Position numbers and translations under genes: made by a program
The notes under the pieces: generated by a model
What the model saw: only the letters and a program-made list of their open reading frames with translations
The model's database searches: none
Told to the model about the DNA's origin: nothing
Shown here: in pieces, positions 1 to 8,598 of the stretch
Position numbering within the stretch: the first letter of the stretch is position 1
How the letters are laid out: each line of letters starts with the position of its first letter
Source of the DNA: Frateuria defendens
GTDB taxonomy: Bacteria > Pseudomonadota > Gammaproteobacteria > Xanthomonadales > Rhodanobacteraceae
Length of the DNA: 46,007 nucleotides
Direction: 5' to 3'
Assembly: GCF_001182895.1 (NCBI RefSeq)
Contig: NZ_LFQR01000057.1
Coordinates: 1 to 46,007, forward strand

Positions 1-1105
1 CGCCGGCCTCGCCGCCGCGCTGCCGTCCCAGGCGGCCGACGCCTTGCAGAAGGCGCCCTACGGCACCACCGCCGACGGCAAGGCGGTCGAGCAGTACACC
101 TTGAAGAACGCCCACGGCATCGTGGTGAAGTTCATCAGCTACGGCGGCATCCTCACCGACATCGACACGCCCGACCGCCACGGCAAGCTGGCCAACATCG
201 CGCTCGGCTTCGGCTCGCTGAAGGACTACGAGAAGTACAACGGCAACATCCACTTCGGCGCCCTGATCGGCCGCTACGCCAACCGCATCGCGGCCGGCCG
301 CTTCACCCTCGACGGCAAGACCTACCAGCTGCCGATCAACAACCCGCCCAACACCTTGCATGCCGGCCCGAACAGCTTCGACGCCAAGCTGTGGTCGGTA
401 CAGCCGGTGACGGTGCCCAACGGCGTCGGCGCCGAGCTGACCTACGTGAGCCCCGACGGCGAGAACGGCTTCCCGGGCACGCTCACCGCGCACGTGCGCT
501 ACATCCTCGACGACAGCGACGCGCTGCACATCCAGTACAGCGCCACCACCGACCGCGACACCGTGATCAACCTCACCAACCACAGCTACTTCAACCTGGC
601 CGGCCAAGACGCCGGCAGCGTGGAGGACCAGCTGATCGAGATCGCCGCCTCGCGCTACACGCCCACCGACGCCACCTCGATCCCCACCGGCGAACTGGCC
701 CCGGTCGCCGGCACGCCGTTCGACCTGCGCAAGCCCACGCCGATCGGTAAGGGCCTGCGCTCCTCCAACCCGCAGATGCTGTGGGCGCACGGCTACGACC
801 ACAACTTCGTGCTCGACAACGGCGGCAAGGGCAAGCCCGCCTTCGCCGCCCGCGTGTCCGACCCCAAGAGCGGCCGCGTGCTGGAGGTCTCCACCACCCA
901 ACCGGGCCTGCAGTTCTATACCGCCAACGGGCTGGACGGCAGCGTGGCCGGCAGCACCGGCAAGGCCTACCGCCAGGGCGACGCCTTCGCGCTGGAGGCC
1001 GAGCACTTCCCCGACTCGCCCAACCAGCCGAAGTTTCCCAGCACCGTGCTGAAGCCGGGCCAGACCCTGCACGAAGAAACCGTGCTGCACTTCGCGGCCC
1101 ACTGA
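1..1105 (+). CDS. galM: Aldose 1-epimerase (mutarotase), secreted, 5' end cut off by the window
   Basis: Interconverts alpha and beta anomers of aldoses such as galactose and glucose. The reading frame is open to the first base of the window. The residues before the TTG at 44 (AGLAAALPSQAADALQ) look like the end of a signal peptide, so the true start lies upstream and the protein is probably periplasmic. Family motifs seen are GRYANRI, NLTNHSYFNLAG (catalytic His region), the GYDHNFVLD stretch, and ALEAEHFPDSPNQPKFPS near the C-terminus, which carries the catalytic Glu. The visible mature part (about 353 residues) is full length for the family. A hairpin between this gene and the convergent dehydrogenase may separate their transcripts. 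Family assignment is firm; substrate preference cannot be read. Confidence 0.92.
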   Translation, partial: AGLAAALPSQAADALQKAPYGTTADGKAVEQYTLKNAHGIVVKFISYGGILTDIDTPDRHGKLANIALGFGSLKDYEKYNGNIHFGALIGRYANRIAAGRFTLDGKTYQLPINNPPNTLHAGPNSFDAKLWSVQPVTVPNGVGAELTYVSPDGENGFPGTLTAHVRYILDDSDALHIQYSATTDRDTVINLTNHSYFNLAGQDAGSVEDQLIEIAASRYTPTDATSIPTGELAPVAGTPFDLRKPTPIGKGLRSSNPQMLWAHGYDHNFVLDNGGKGKPAFAARVSDPKSGRVLEVSTTQPGLQFYTANGLDGSVAGSTGKAYRQGDAFALEAEHFPDSPNQPKFPSTVLKPGQTLHEETVLHFAAH

Positions 1106-1128
1106 GCCGCGCAGCGCAACGCCACGCA

Positions 1129-1152
1129 GCCGGCGCCCACGCGGGCGCCGGC
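1129..1152. terminator. Inverted repeat between convergent genes
   Basis: A perfect 10-bp stem (gccggcgccc / gggcgccggc) with loop acgc lies between the stop codons of the epimerase and the minus-strand dehydrogenase. There is no T-run on either side, so intrinsic termination is uncertain. It may be an mRNA 3'-end hairpin for both genes. Confidence 0.4.
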
Positions 1153-1163
1153 ATGCCTTGGGA

Positions 1164-2165
1164 TCAGCCCTTCGCCGCCAGCACTTCGGGGTTGAGCGGC
1201 GACACCGGCTTGCCCGGCTCCGCGCCGATCACCGCCAGCACGTTGTCCGCCGCCATGTCGGCCATGGCGCGGCGGGTGGTGAAGCTCGCGCTGGCGATGT
1301 GCGGGCTGAGCACCACGTTGTCGAGCGCGAGCAGGTCCGCATGCACCGCCGGCTCGCCCTCGAACACGTCGAGGCCCGCCGCCGCCAGGCGCCCTTCGCG
1401 CAGGGCCGCGGCCAGCGCCGCGTCGTCCACGATGCCGCCGCGGGCGATGTTCACCAGCACCGCCGTGGGCTTCATCAGCGCCAGTTCGGCCGCGCCGATG
1501 GCGTGGCGGTTGGCCGGGGTGAAGGGCAGCACCAGCACGAGGTGGTCCACCTCGCGCAGCAGCGTCTCCTTCTCCACCCAGGCGGCGTGGCAGCTGCGTT
1601 CGAGTTCGTCGGAGAGGCGCGTGCGGTTGTGGTAGAGCACGCGCATGTCGAAACCGGCGGCGCGGCGCGCCACCGCGCGGCCGATGCGGCCCATGCCGAG
1701 CACGCCGAGCGTGCGGCCGTGCAGGTCCACGCCCAGCCAGTCGTCGAAGTGCACGCCCTGCTTCGGCCACTCGCCCGCGCGCAGCCAGCGCTCGGCGGCG
1801 CCCACGCGGCGCGCGGCCGCCATCAGCAGCGCCCAGCCGTAGTCGGCGGTGGTCTCGTTGAGCACGTCGGGCGTGTTGGAGGCGAGCACGCCGGCGCGCG
1901 TCAGCGCCGGCAGGTCGAGGTTGTTGTGGCCGACGCCAAGGTTGGCGACGACCTTGAGCCGCGTGTTGCCTTCCAGCACCGCCGCGTCGATGCGATCGAC
2001 CAGGCCGACCACGGCACCGTCCACGCCGGCCAGCCTGGCGCGCAGCTCTTCGGGGGAGTAACGGCGTTCGACCGTCTCGGCCTCCACCTCGAACTGTTCG
2101 GCCAGCCGCGCCAACACCTCGGGGAACAGCGGGCGCGACACCCACACTTTCTTCTTTTCGCTCAT
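1164..2165 (-). CDS. D-2-hydroxyacid dehydrogenase (glyoxylate/hydroxypyruvate reductase type)
   Basis: NAD(P)-dependent reductase of 2-oxoacids, 333 residues. The Rossmann motif GMGRIG is at residues 157-162. The catalytic set of the family is present with the usual spacing: Arg242 (in NIARGG), Glu271 (in DVFEGEP) and His289 (in LSPHIAS). The start ATG at 2165 gives MSEKKKVWVSRPLF, a normal N-terminus. It follows aroC by 75 bp on the same strand and may be co-transcribed with it. The sequence resembles the GhrB/D-glycerate dehydrogenase branch more than PdxB or SerA: there is no ACT domain and the length is short. The exact substrate cannot be determined. Confidence 0.88.
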   Translation of the reverse strand: MSEKKKVWVSRPLFPEVLARLAEQFEVEAETVERRYSPEELRARLAGVDGAVVGLVDRIDAAVLEGNTRLKVVANLGVGHNNLDLPALTRAGVLASNTPDVLNETTADYGWALLMAAARRVGAAERWLRAGEWPKQGVHFDDWLGVDLHGRTLGVLGMGRIGRAVARRAAGFDMRVLYHNRTRLSDELERSCHAAWVEKETLLREVDHLVLVLPFTPANRHAIGAAELALMKPTAVLVNIARGGIVDDAALAAALREGRLAAAGLDVFEGEPAVHADLLALDNVVLSPHIASASFTTRRAMADMAADNVLAVIGAEPGKPVSPLNPEVLAAKG

Positions 2166-2240
2166 GCTCGATCCATCCAGTCGTAACGGCCACCGGCGGA
2201 TCGACGGCGTCGCCGCCGGTGGCGCAGGGCCCGAAGGCCG

Positions 2241-3329
2241 TCAGGCGATGCGGGGCTGCACTTCGCCCACGTCGCCGCATTGCGCGCGATGGCGCAGGGC
2301 GTGGTCCATCAGCACCAGCGCCAGCATGGCCTCCACGATCGGCGTGGCGCGGATACCCACGCAGGGGTCGTGACGGCCCTTGGTGACCACCTCCACCGGC
2401 TCGCCGGCGAGGTTCACGCTGTGCCCGGGGATCAGGATGCTGGAGGTGGGCTTGAAGGCCACCGACACGGCGACCGGCTGCCCGCTGCTGATGCCGCCCA
2501 GGATGCCGCCGGCGTGGTTGGACGCAAAGCCGTCCAGACCCATTTCGTCGCGATGCTCGCTGCCGTGCTGGGCCACCGCGGCGAAGCCGTCGCCGATCTC
2601 CACGCCCTTCACGGCGTTGATCGACATCATCGCCGCGGCGAGGTCGCCGTCGAGCTTGCCGTAGATCGGCTCGCCCCAGCCCGGCGGCACGCCTTCGGCC
2701 ACCGCGCTCACGCGCGCGCCGACCGAGTCGCCGGACTTGCGCAGCGCGTCCATGTACTTCTCCAGCTCCGGCACCTGCGCGGCGTCGGGCCAGAAGAACG
2801 GGTTCTGCTCCACCGCCGCCCAGTCGAAGCCGCGCGGCGTCACCTCGCCCAGCTGCGAGAGGTGCGCGCGCACGCGCACGCCGTAGCGCTCGGCCAGCCA
2901 CTTCTTGGCGACCACGCCCGCGGCCACCCGCATGGTGGTCTCGCGCGCCGAGGAGCGGCCGCCGCCGCGCGGGTCGCGGATGCCGTACTTCTGCCAGTAG
3001 GTGTAGTCGGCGTGGCCGGGGCGGAAGGTCTGGGCGATGTCGCCGTAGTCCTTGCTGCGCTGGTCGGTGTTGCGGATCAAGAGCGCGATCGGCGTGCCGG
3101 TGGTGCGGCCCTCGTACACGCCCGAGAGGATGTCGATCTCGTCGCTCTCGCGCCGCTGCGAGGTGTGCCGGCTGCGACCGGTGGCGCGCCGCTCCAGGTC
3201 GTGGCGGAACTCCTCCGCGCTGATCGGCAGCCCCGGCGGGCAGCCGTCGATCACGCAGCCGATGGCCGGCCCGTGGCTTTCGCCGAAAGTGGTGACGGTG
3301 AAGAGTTTGCCGAAGGAGTTGCTGGACAC
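2241..3329 (-). CDS. aroC: Chorismate synthase
   Basis: Converts 5-enolpyruvylshikimate 3-phosphate to chorismate, the last step of the shikimate pathway, using reduced FMN. The protein begins [19 protein letters not shown], the conserved N-terminal signature, and carries [29 protein letters not shown], the second signature. I chose the GTG at 3329, giving 362 residues, close to the 361 of the E. coli enzyme. The open frame extends to 3422, but the extra 31 residues are not family-like and run into the neighbouring acetyltransferase region. It lies downstream of prmB and upstream of a hydroxyacid dehydrogenase, an arrangement seen in Xanthomonadales. Confidence 0.97.
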   Translation of the reverse strand: MSSNSFGKLFTVTTFGESHGPAIGCVIDGCPPGLPISAEEFRHDLERRATGRSRHTSQRRESDEIDILSGVYEGRTTGTPIALLIRNTDQRSKDYGDIAQTFRPGHADYTYWQKYGIRDPRGGGRSSARETTMRVAAGVVAKKWLAERYGVRVRAHLSQLGEVTPRGFDWAAVEQNPFFWPDAAQVPELEKYMDALRKSGDSVGARVSAVAEGVPPGWGEPIYGKLDGDLAAAMMSINAVKGVEIGDGFAAVAQHGSEHRDEMGLDGFASNHAGGILGGISSGQPVAVSVAFKPTSSILIPGHSVNLAGEPVEVVTKGRHDPCVGIRATPIVEAMLALVLMDHALRHRAQCGDVGEVQPRIA

Positions 3330-3509
3330 GGGAAAGCCGGGGACGAGGGAACGGTTGGCGCGGCGCCCGGGCAAGGCCAGAGGGTTCGCGGCCTTACATC
3401 TTGCCACGTCGCGGCCGGTCACGCTCGGCGCCGCAAGGGTTTGCGCCCTCGCCGCCCGCCCCGCGCCGCCACGGTTCGCGCCCTGCGCAGGGGCATCGCG
3501 CCGATCCGT

Positions 3510-4050
3510 TTAGCCGTCCGCCCCGCGCCACTCGCGCGCCAGCAGGCCGAACACCACGTCGTCCATCCACTCGCCGCAGGTACAGGCTCTCGCGGAAATG
3601 CGCCTCCTGGCGCATGCCCAGGGCACGCAGCAAGGCCAGGCTGGCCATGTTGCGCGGATCGGCCGCCGCCTGGACGCGATGCCGCCCCAGGACGTCGAAC
3701 ACGAAGCGCAGCGCGCGCAACGCTTCGCGCGCCAGCCCCTGGGCCTGATGCGCCGGCGCGAGGCTGATGCCGAACTCCACCGAGGCCCGCGGGCCCGCCG
3801 GCACGCACAGCCCCAGGTCGCCGACCAGAGCACCGCTTTCGCGCAGGCGAATGGCGCGCTGGAACCAGCCGTCCGGCACGCCGGGGGCCAGTGCCGCCTG
3901 CGCCGCGATGAAGGCCTGCGCCTCGGCTTCGCTCTGCGGCCGCCAGCTCTGGTAGCGGGCCACGCGCTGATCCGCGCGGTAGGCGAACAGCGCGGCGGCG
4001 TCTTCGCGCCGCAGGGCATCGATGGTCAGGCGCGGCGTTTGCAGTTCCAT
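3510..4050 (-). pseudogene. GNAT N-acetyltransferase (RimJ/RimL-like), frameshifted near the 3' end
   Basis: The first frame, from ATG 4050, reads as a RimJ/RimL-type acetyltransferase: MELQTPRLTIDALRREDAAAL, GDLGLCV, VEFGISLAPAHQAQGLAREAL (acetyl-CoA loop) and NMASLALLRALGM. After FRESLYLR the frame drifts into a basic, unfamiliar tail. The expected family ending, GEWMDDVVFGLLAREWRG, is present in a second frame and stops at 3510. The frames join around 3572-3579, where the equivalent of cgcggcgag reads cggcgag, so a net loss of two bases (or gain of one) would explain it. This is either a real disabling mutation affecting the last 24 or so residues or a sequence error. The substrate is unknown. 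Confidence 0.75.
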
Positions 4051-4084
4051 CCGCACTCGCCCGCGGCGCCGACGCCGGCCCGGC

Positions 4085-5005
4085 TCAGGCGCGCGCCACG
4101 GCCGCCGCGCGGATCGCCGCCGCGTGCTCGACGAGATCGCGCCGCTCCAGCGCGAAGATGCCCATCTGGCCGACCTTGAACTCCAGCCACACGAAGGGCA
4201 CCTCCGGCAGCAGCGCGGCCAGCGCCCGCTCGCTCTCGCCCACCTCGACGATCAGCAGGCCGTCCCCGGAGAGGTAATCGGCCGCCTGGTCGAGGATACG
4301 CAGGCAGATGTCCAGCCCGTCCTCGCCCGAGGTGAGACCGAGCTTGGGCTCGTGCGCGTATTCGCCGGGCAGCGCGGCGTATTCGTCTTCGGTGACGTAG
4401 GGCGGGTTGGAGACGATCAGGTCGTAGCGGCGGCCGGCCAGGGCGCCGAACAGGTCGGACTTGACCGCCTCCACGCGCCCCTCGACGTGCTGGAATGCGA
4501 TGTTCTCGCGCGCCAGCGACAGCGCCTCGTCGCTGATGTCCACGATGTCCACCTGCCAGGCGGGGTTGTACTCGGCCATGGCGATGCCGATGCAGCCCGA
4601 GCCGGTGCACAGGTCCAGCGCGCGCTCCACGTGGCGCTCGTCCAGCCACGGCGAAAAGCCGTTCTCGATCAGCTCGGCGATCGGCGAGCGCGGCACCAGC
4701 GCGCGGCGGTCGCTCTTGAACTTGAGGCCCGCGAACCACGTCTCGCCAACCAGGTAGGCCACCGGCACGCGCTCGGCCACGCGCCGCTCGATCAGCGCCA
4801 GCACGCGCCCGCGCTCCTCCGCGGTGAGTTTGCCCGCGCCGTACGCGGGCGGGATGTCCGGCGGCAGGTGCAGGCCGGCCAGCACCAGGTGCGTGGCCTC
4901 GTCGATGGGGTTGTCGTGGCTGTGGCCGAAGGTCAGCCCGGCGGCCGAGAAACGGCTGGCGCCGTAGCGGATGAAGTCGATGATGGAGGCAAGTTCGGCG
5001 GTCAC
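4085..5005 (-). CDS. prmB: Ribosomal protein L3 N5-glutamine methyltransferase
   Basis: SAM-dependent methyltransferase that modifies a glutamine in 50S protein L3. The SAM-binding motif DLCTGSGCIGIA is at residues 131-142 and the NPPY catalytic motif at 200-203. The N-terminal RYGASRFSAAGLTFGHSHDNP block and the LVPRSPIAELI block match PrmB rather than PrmC or HemK. I chose GTG 5005 (306 residues; E. coli PrmB has 310), because a TATAAT box at 5036-5041 sits just upstream and the longer open frame to 5098 would start before that promoter. The N-terminal extension of the longer frame is not family-like. Confidence 0.94.
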   Translation of the reverse strand: MTAELASIIDFIRYGASRFSAAGLTFGHSHDNPIDEATHLVLAGLHLPPDIPPAYGAGKLTAEERGRVLALIERRVAERVPVAYLVGETWFAGLKFKSDRRALVPRSPIAELIENGFSPWLDERHVERALDLCTGSGCIGIAMAEYNPAWQVDIVDISDEALSLARENIAFQHVEGRVEAVKSDLFGALAGRRYDLIVSNPPYVTEDEYAALPGEYAHEPKLGLTSGEDGLDICLRILDQAADYLSGDGLLIVEVGESERALAALLPEVPFVWLEFKVGQMGIFALERRDLVEHAAAIRAAAVARA

Positions 5006-5035
5006 GAGGTCGGCTGCAAGAAGTCGCAAATCGCA

Positions 5036-5041
5036 ATTATA
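5036..5041 (-). promoter_or_regulatory. -10 box of prmB
   Basis: A perfect TATAAT is read on the minus strand, which puts the transcription start near 5029, about 25 nt before the GTG start of prmB. No convincing -35 box is visible in the GC-rich DNA upstream. Confidence 0.5.
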
Positions 5042-5207
5042 GCCGACGCCGCGCGGCGCCCGCCGCCCCGTTCCGCCGCGCCCGGGCAAGCCCTGCAATT
5101 GCCGGAGGAAACCAATTCAGCGCAATTTATCGCGGCAATTAAATTCGAATGCAATGATTATCCGAAAAATAATAGCTGTCGTATTTTATTTCGCAAAAAA
5201 CGAAACG

Positions 5208-5236
5208 TTGACACTCAAAAAACGAGAAGCTAAACA
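5208..5236 (+). promoter_or_regulatory. Sigma-70-type promoter of the TonB-dependent receptor
   Basis: A consensus TTGACA (5208-5213) is followed after exactly 17 bp by TAAACA (5231-5236). It sits in an unusually AT-rich stretch (about 5108-5240) for this genome. The predicted start of transcription is about 5243, at the left edge of a perfect hairpin. The -35 is strong and the -10 is weak, which would suit an activated or regulated promoter. Confidence 0.6.
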
Positions 5237-5241
5237 TCACC

Positions 5242-5261
5242 GGTCGCCGTTATCGGCGACC
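5242..5261 (+). promoter_or_regulatory. Perfect 8-bp inverted repeat at the transcript start of the receptor gene
   Basis: The sequence ggtcgccg-ttat-cggcgacc forms a perfect stem with a four-base loop, starting at the predicted +1 of the receptor promoter. It may be a repressor operator overlapping +1 or a 5' stem that protects the mRNA. The rest of the gene-free stretch 5006-5316 holds the two divergent promoters and nothing else I could identify. Confidence 0.5.
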
Positions 5262-5316
5262 TCCCTCCCACTTGATTTTCTTGCCTCATTTTTATTATTC
5301 CGGGGAAATCCACGCG

Positions 5317-8300
5317 ATGATGTCTTCACTCCATACGCGCCGGCGCCGTTTGCGCCGAACCACCCTGGGCGCGGCGGTCGCCGGCGTGCTCGGCCTGTCC
5401 GTCCTGACGCTGCCGCAAGTCGCGCACGCCCAGTCCTCCTACGGCACCATTTACGGTTCCGCCCGCGCGGGCGATACCGTCCACATCACCTCCGCCAGCA
5501 CGGGACGCAGCCAGGACGTCACCGTCGGTGGCAACGGGCAGTACGCCGTCAACGGCCTGCCGCTCGGCCACTACACGGTCACCCTGGTCGAGAACGGCGC
5601 CACTACGGCGACCCAGGAAACCACCGTGGTCGCCGGCTCGTCGATCCAGGTGAACTTCGCCAATGCGGCCAGCGCCGCCAGCGCGCGGCAGTTGCAGGCC
5701 GTCACGGTCACGGCTCCCTCGCCGAACTCGATCGACGTGAAGTCCACGACGGTGCGCACGGTGTTCACCGCCGAGCAGCTCCAGGACCTTCCCGTGCCGC
5801 GCAACGTGCTGGCCGTCGCGGCGCTGACGCCCGGCACCGTGGGCAACTCCACCTTCGGCCCGCCGTCCTTCGGCGGTTCCTCGTCGGCCGAGAACAGCTA
5901 CTACATCGACGGCTTCAACGTCACCGACATGTACAACAGCATGTCCTTCGCCCATGTGCCCTGGTTCGCCATCGCGCAGGAAGACGTGCAGACCGGCAGC
6001 TACGGCCCCGAGTACGGCTTCTCCACCGGCGGCGTGGTGAGCGTCAACACCAAGCAGGGCACCAACCAGTGGAAGGGCGGCGTCGACGTGCAGGTCAGCC
6101 CCTACGCCTGGCAGGGCCATGCGCCGGACGTGTATTACCGCAACGGCAATCTCGCCAGGTCCTACGAGGGCGACAACAGCTCCGACCGGACCTACAGCGC
6201 CTGGATCGGCGGGCCGATCATCAAGGACAAGCTGTTCTTCTTCGGCGCCGCGCAGTTCAGCCAGGACAAGACCAGCGTCCTGAGCAACAACACCCAATTG
6301 CTCCCGCCCGGCGGCTACAGCACGCCGATCCAGGCCGGCGCCTGGAAAACGCACAAATCCTCGCCCTATTATCTCGGCCGCCTGGACTGGAATATCACCG
6401 ACAACAACACGGCTACCTGGACCTCGGTCAATAACGTCAATCACGAGGCCCAGCGGATGTACGACCTGGCCTACGACAGCCAGCTGCAGCCGCATTTCGG
6501 CAATTACGTGGGCACTGGCAATTACAAGACCGGCGGCCGCGTCAACGTGTTCAAGGACGTGTGGCAGATCACCGACGGCCTGACCTTGACCGCCATCTAC
6601 GGCCATGCCACGTTCTACAACCCGAACGAAGGCAACCCCCAGTCCGTCTTCGCCGCCAGCAGCGGCGTGAAGAGCACCTACAACGGCGTGCTGGGCTCCG
6701 CCGGCACCGCGTGCCCGGCCATCTCCGACCAGCGGGCTGGCATCCTCAACGGCAGCATCACCCAGCCGATCCAGGGCTGCTCGGTCTTCCCGGCTCAATC
6801 GACCTCCAATCCGGTAGACAAGCGCAAGACCGGCACCGTCAACCTCGAATGGGTGGTGGGCGACCACGACATCGTCGGCGGCGCGAGCAAGGAGAGCTTC
6901 ACCAGCAAGGGCGGCTCGACCCAGACGCAGTACACCTACCAGACGGACGACGGCCAGGGCAGCTTCACCGGCACGCCCTATCAGGACTACACCCAGCAGT
7001 TCCTGTTCCAGACCTCGGCCTCGGTCGGCATCCACACGACCTCGGCCTACCTCAAGGATTCCTGGACCATCGACCAGAACTGGCTGTTCAACTACGGCGT
7101 CCGCTACGACAAGTTCTCCGACTACAACGGCTCGGGCGACACCTTCATCAAGCAGTCGCACATCTGGCAGCCGCGCCTGGGCCTGAGCTGGGACGTGTTC
7201 GGCGATTCCTCCCTCAAACTCTACGCCACTGCCGGCCGCTACGCGCTGCCGGTGGATTCGGGCGTGGCCCTGCGCGCGGGCAGCCCGTCCATCTTCACGT
7301 ACGACTACTTCACCTACAGCGGCGTGGACCCGGCGACGGGCCTGCCGATCAATGCCAAGGAAATTCCCGGCTCCAAGCAGATCATCAACGGCGAGAGCGG
7401 CCAGCCCGTCGCGCCGGGTAGCTATTCCGACCAGTCGCTCAAGCCCTATACGCAGGACGAATACACCCTGGGCTTCCAGAAATCGCTGGACGACGGCTGG
7501 ATCCTCGGCGTGCAGCTGATGCGCCGTCACCTGCACACCGCCATCGACGACTTCTGCGACTGGCGCCCGTTCGCCGCGTGGGGCGCCGCGCACGGCTACG
7601 GCGACGCGATGGCCGCGGCGGGCAGCAACGTCGCGCCACCGGTCGACCAGGGCGGCTGCTTCCTGTTCAACCCCGGCTCCGGCGGCACCTGGAACGTGGA
7701 CCTCACCGGCAACGGCCAGCAGACGCCGGTCCACCTGTCCGCCGCCGACATCGGCTCGCCCAAGGCCAAGCGCGACTACAACTCGGTGACCTTCAGTTTC
7801 GAGCGCCAGTGGGACAACGTGTGGTACCTGAAGGGCTCCTACGTGTGGTCGCAGTCCTACGGCAACACCGAGGGCATGGTGGGCACCGACGTCGGCCCGA
7901 CCGGCCAGGCCGACGCCGGCACCACGCAGGCCTTCGACTACCCCGAGATCATGCAGGGCGCCGGCGGCTACCTGCCGAACGACCACCGCCACGTGATCAA
8001 CTTGTTCGGTGCCTGGAAGTTCAAGCCGGAGTGGCAGCTCGGCTTCACCGTGAACATCGCTTCGGGCGCGCCGATCAGCTGCTACGGCTACTACCCGGAC
8101 ACCGCCATCGCGGGCTACGAGGGCTACGGCAACTCCTACCACTACTGCAACGGCAACGTGGGCAGCGACGGCGTCATCGACACCACGACCAACACGGTGT
8201 CCTCGCGCGGCCATGCTGGCCGCACGCCGTGGACCTACGTGCTGAGCCCCTCGCTCAGCTACATGCCCGAGCGGGTCAAGGGCCTGACGCTGCGCCTGAG

Positions 8301-8472
8301 CGCCACCAACCTGCTCAACAACGTCAAGCCGGTCACCGTGTACTACACCGGGCAGACGGGCGGCAGTTCGACCGGCAGCGGCGCGCAGGCGGATCCCACC
8401 TACAAGCTGGGCAACATGTACGAAACCCCGCGGCAGTTCATGCTGGAGGCGCAGTACGACTTCAACCTCTGA
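5317..8472 (+). CDS. TonB-dependent receptor, Oar-like, with N-terminal carboxypeptidase-regulatory-like domain
   Basis: Outer-membrane active transporter of about 1051 residues. I chose ATG 5317 because ggggaa at 5302-5307 gives a proper ribosome site; the ATG at 5320 is equally possible. A twin-arginine-rich, hydrophobic signal peptide ends near AHA-QSS (about residue 38). It is followed by a small beta domain (about 42-125, GTIYGSARAGDTVHITSAS) of the CarboxypepD-regulatory type. The plug follows (about 130-255, with ENSYYIDGFNVTDMYNS and PEYGFSTGGVVSVNTKQGTN). The rest is a long beta barrel, rich in Tyr/Trp strands, that ends QYDFNL. This architecture is the Oar-like subfamily common in Xanthomonadales. 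Ligand unknown; no linked sugar or siderophore genes lie beside it. Confidence 0.93.
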   Translation: MMSSLHTRRRRLRRTTLGAAVAGVLGLSVLTLPQVAHAQSSYGTIYGSARAGDTVHITSASTGRSQDVTVGGNGQYAVNGLPLGHYTVTLVENGATTATQETTVVAGSSIQVNFANAASAASARQLQAVTVTAPSPNSIDVKSTTVRTVFTAEQLQDLPVPRNVLAVAALTPGTVGNSTFGPPSFGGSSSAENSYYIDGFNVTDMYNSMSFAHVPWFAIAQEDVQTGSYGPEYGFSTGGVVSVNTKQGTNQWKGGVDVQVSPYAWQGHAPDVYYRNGNLARSYEGDNSSDRTYSAWIGGPIIKDKLFFFGAAQFSQDKTSVLSNNTQLLPPGGYSTPIQAGAWKTHKSSPYYLGRLDWNITDNNTATWTSVNNVNHEAQRMYDLAYDSQLQPHFGNYVGTGNYKTGGRVNVFKDVWQITDGLTLTAIYGHATFYNPNEGNPQSVFAASSGVKSTYNGVLGSAGTACPAISDQRAGILNGSITQPIQGCSVFPAQSTSNPVDKRKTGTVNLEWVVGDHDIVGGASKESFTSKGGSTQTQYTYQTDDGQGSFTGTPYQDYTQQFLFQTSASVGIHTTSAYLKDSWTIDQNWLFNYGVRYDKFSDYNGSGDTFIKQSHIWQPRLGLSWDVFGDSSLKLYATAGRYALPVDSGVALRAGSPSIFTYDYFTYSGVDPATGLPINAKEIPGSKQIINGESGQPVAPGSYSDQSLKPYTQDEYTLGFQKSLDDGWILGVQLMRRHLHTAIDDFCDWRPFAAWGAAHGYGDAMAAAGSNVAPPVDQGGCFLFNPGSGGTWNVDLTGNGQQTPVHLSAADIGSPKAKRDYNSVTFSFERQWDNVWYLKGSYVWSQSYGNTEGMVGTDVGPTGQADAGTTQAFDYPEIMQGAGGYLPNDHRHVINLFGAWKFKPEWQLGFTVNIASGAPISCYGYYPDTAIAGYEGYGNSYHYCNGNVGSDGVIDTTTNTVSSRGHAGRTPWTYVLSPSLSYMPERVKGLTLRLSATNLLNNVKPVTVYYTGQTGGSSTGSGAQADPTYKLGNMYETPRQFMLEAQYDFNL

Positions 8473-8499
8473 GCATCAGGGATAGCTCAGCTCTCCCTT

Positions 8500-8530
8500 G
8501 GCGCCACCGCTCCGCGGTGGCGCCTTTTTT
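8500..8530 (+). terminator. Intrinsic terminator of the TonB receptor
   Basis: A perfect 11-bp GC-rich stem (ggcgccaccgc / gcggtggcgcc) with a three-base loop is followed directly by six T residues, 27 bp after the receptor stop codon. It is a textbook Rho-independent terminator. Confidence 0.93.
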
Positions 8531-8585
8531 GTCCGTGGCGGTGTTATTTCTTCCCGACACGTCCGGGCGAGCCCATGGCTGCCCC

Positions 8586-8591
8586 TATAAT
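8586..8591 (+). promoter_or_regulatory. -10 box of psd, predicted leaderless transcript
   Basis: TATAAT ends only 7 bp before the ATG at 8599. Transcription would start at or next to the A of the start codon, so the mRNA would have essentially no leader. No -35 consensus is visible. Confidence 0.55.
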
Positions 8592-8598
8592 TCACCGG

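Noticed and set aside
967-2901. A 644-residue open frame on the minus strand
   Set aside because: It is Arg/Gly/Ala-rich low-complexity sequence antisense or out of frame to the dehydrogenase and aroC genes, caused by high GC content.
5154-6434. A 426-residue frame beginning in the AT-rich leader before the receptor
   Set aside because: It reads the receptor gene out of frame and turns into Arg/His-rich sequence; its start lies upstream of the predicted promoter.
5326-8214. A 962-residue minus-strand open frame opposite the TonB receptor
   Set aside because: The composition is shadow-like (Val/Gly/Arg/His with no domain), while the plus-strand frame has a complete receptor with promoter and terminator.
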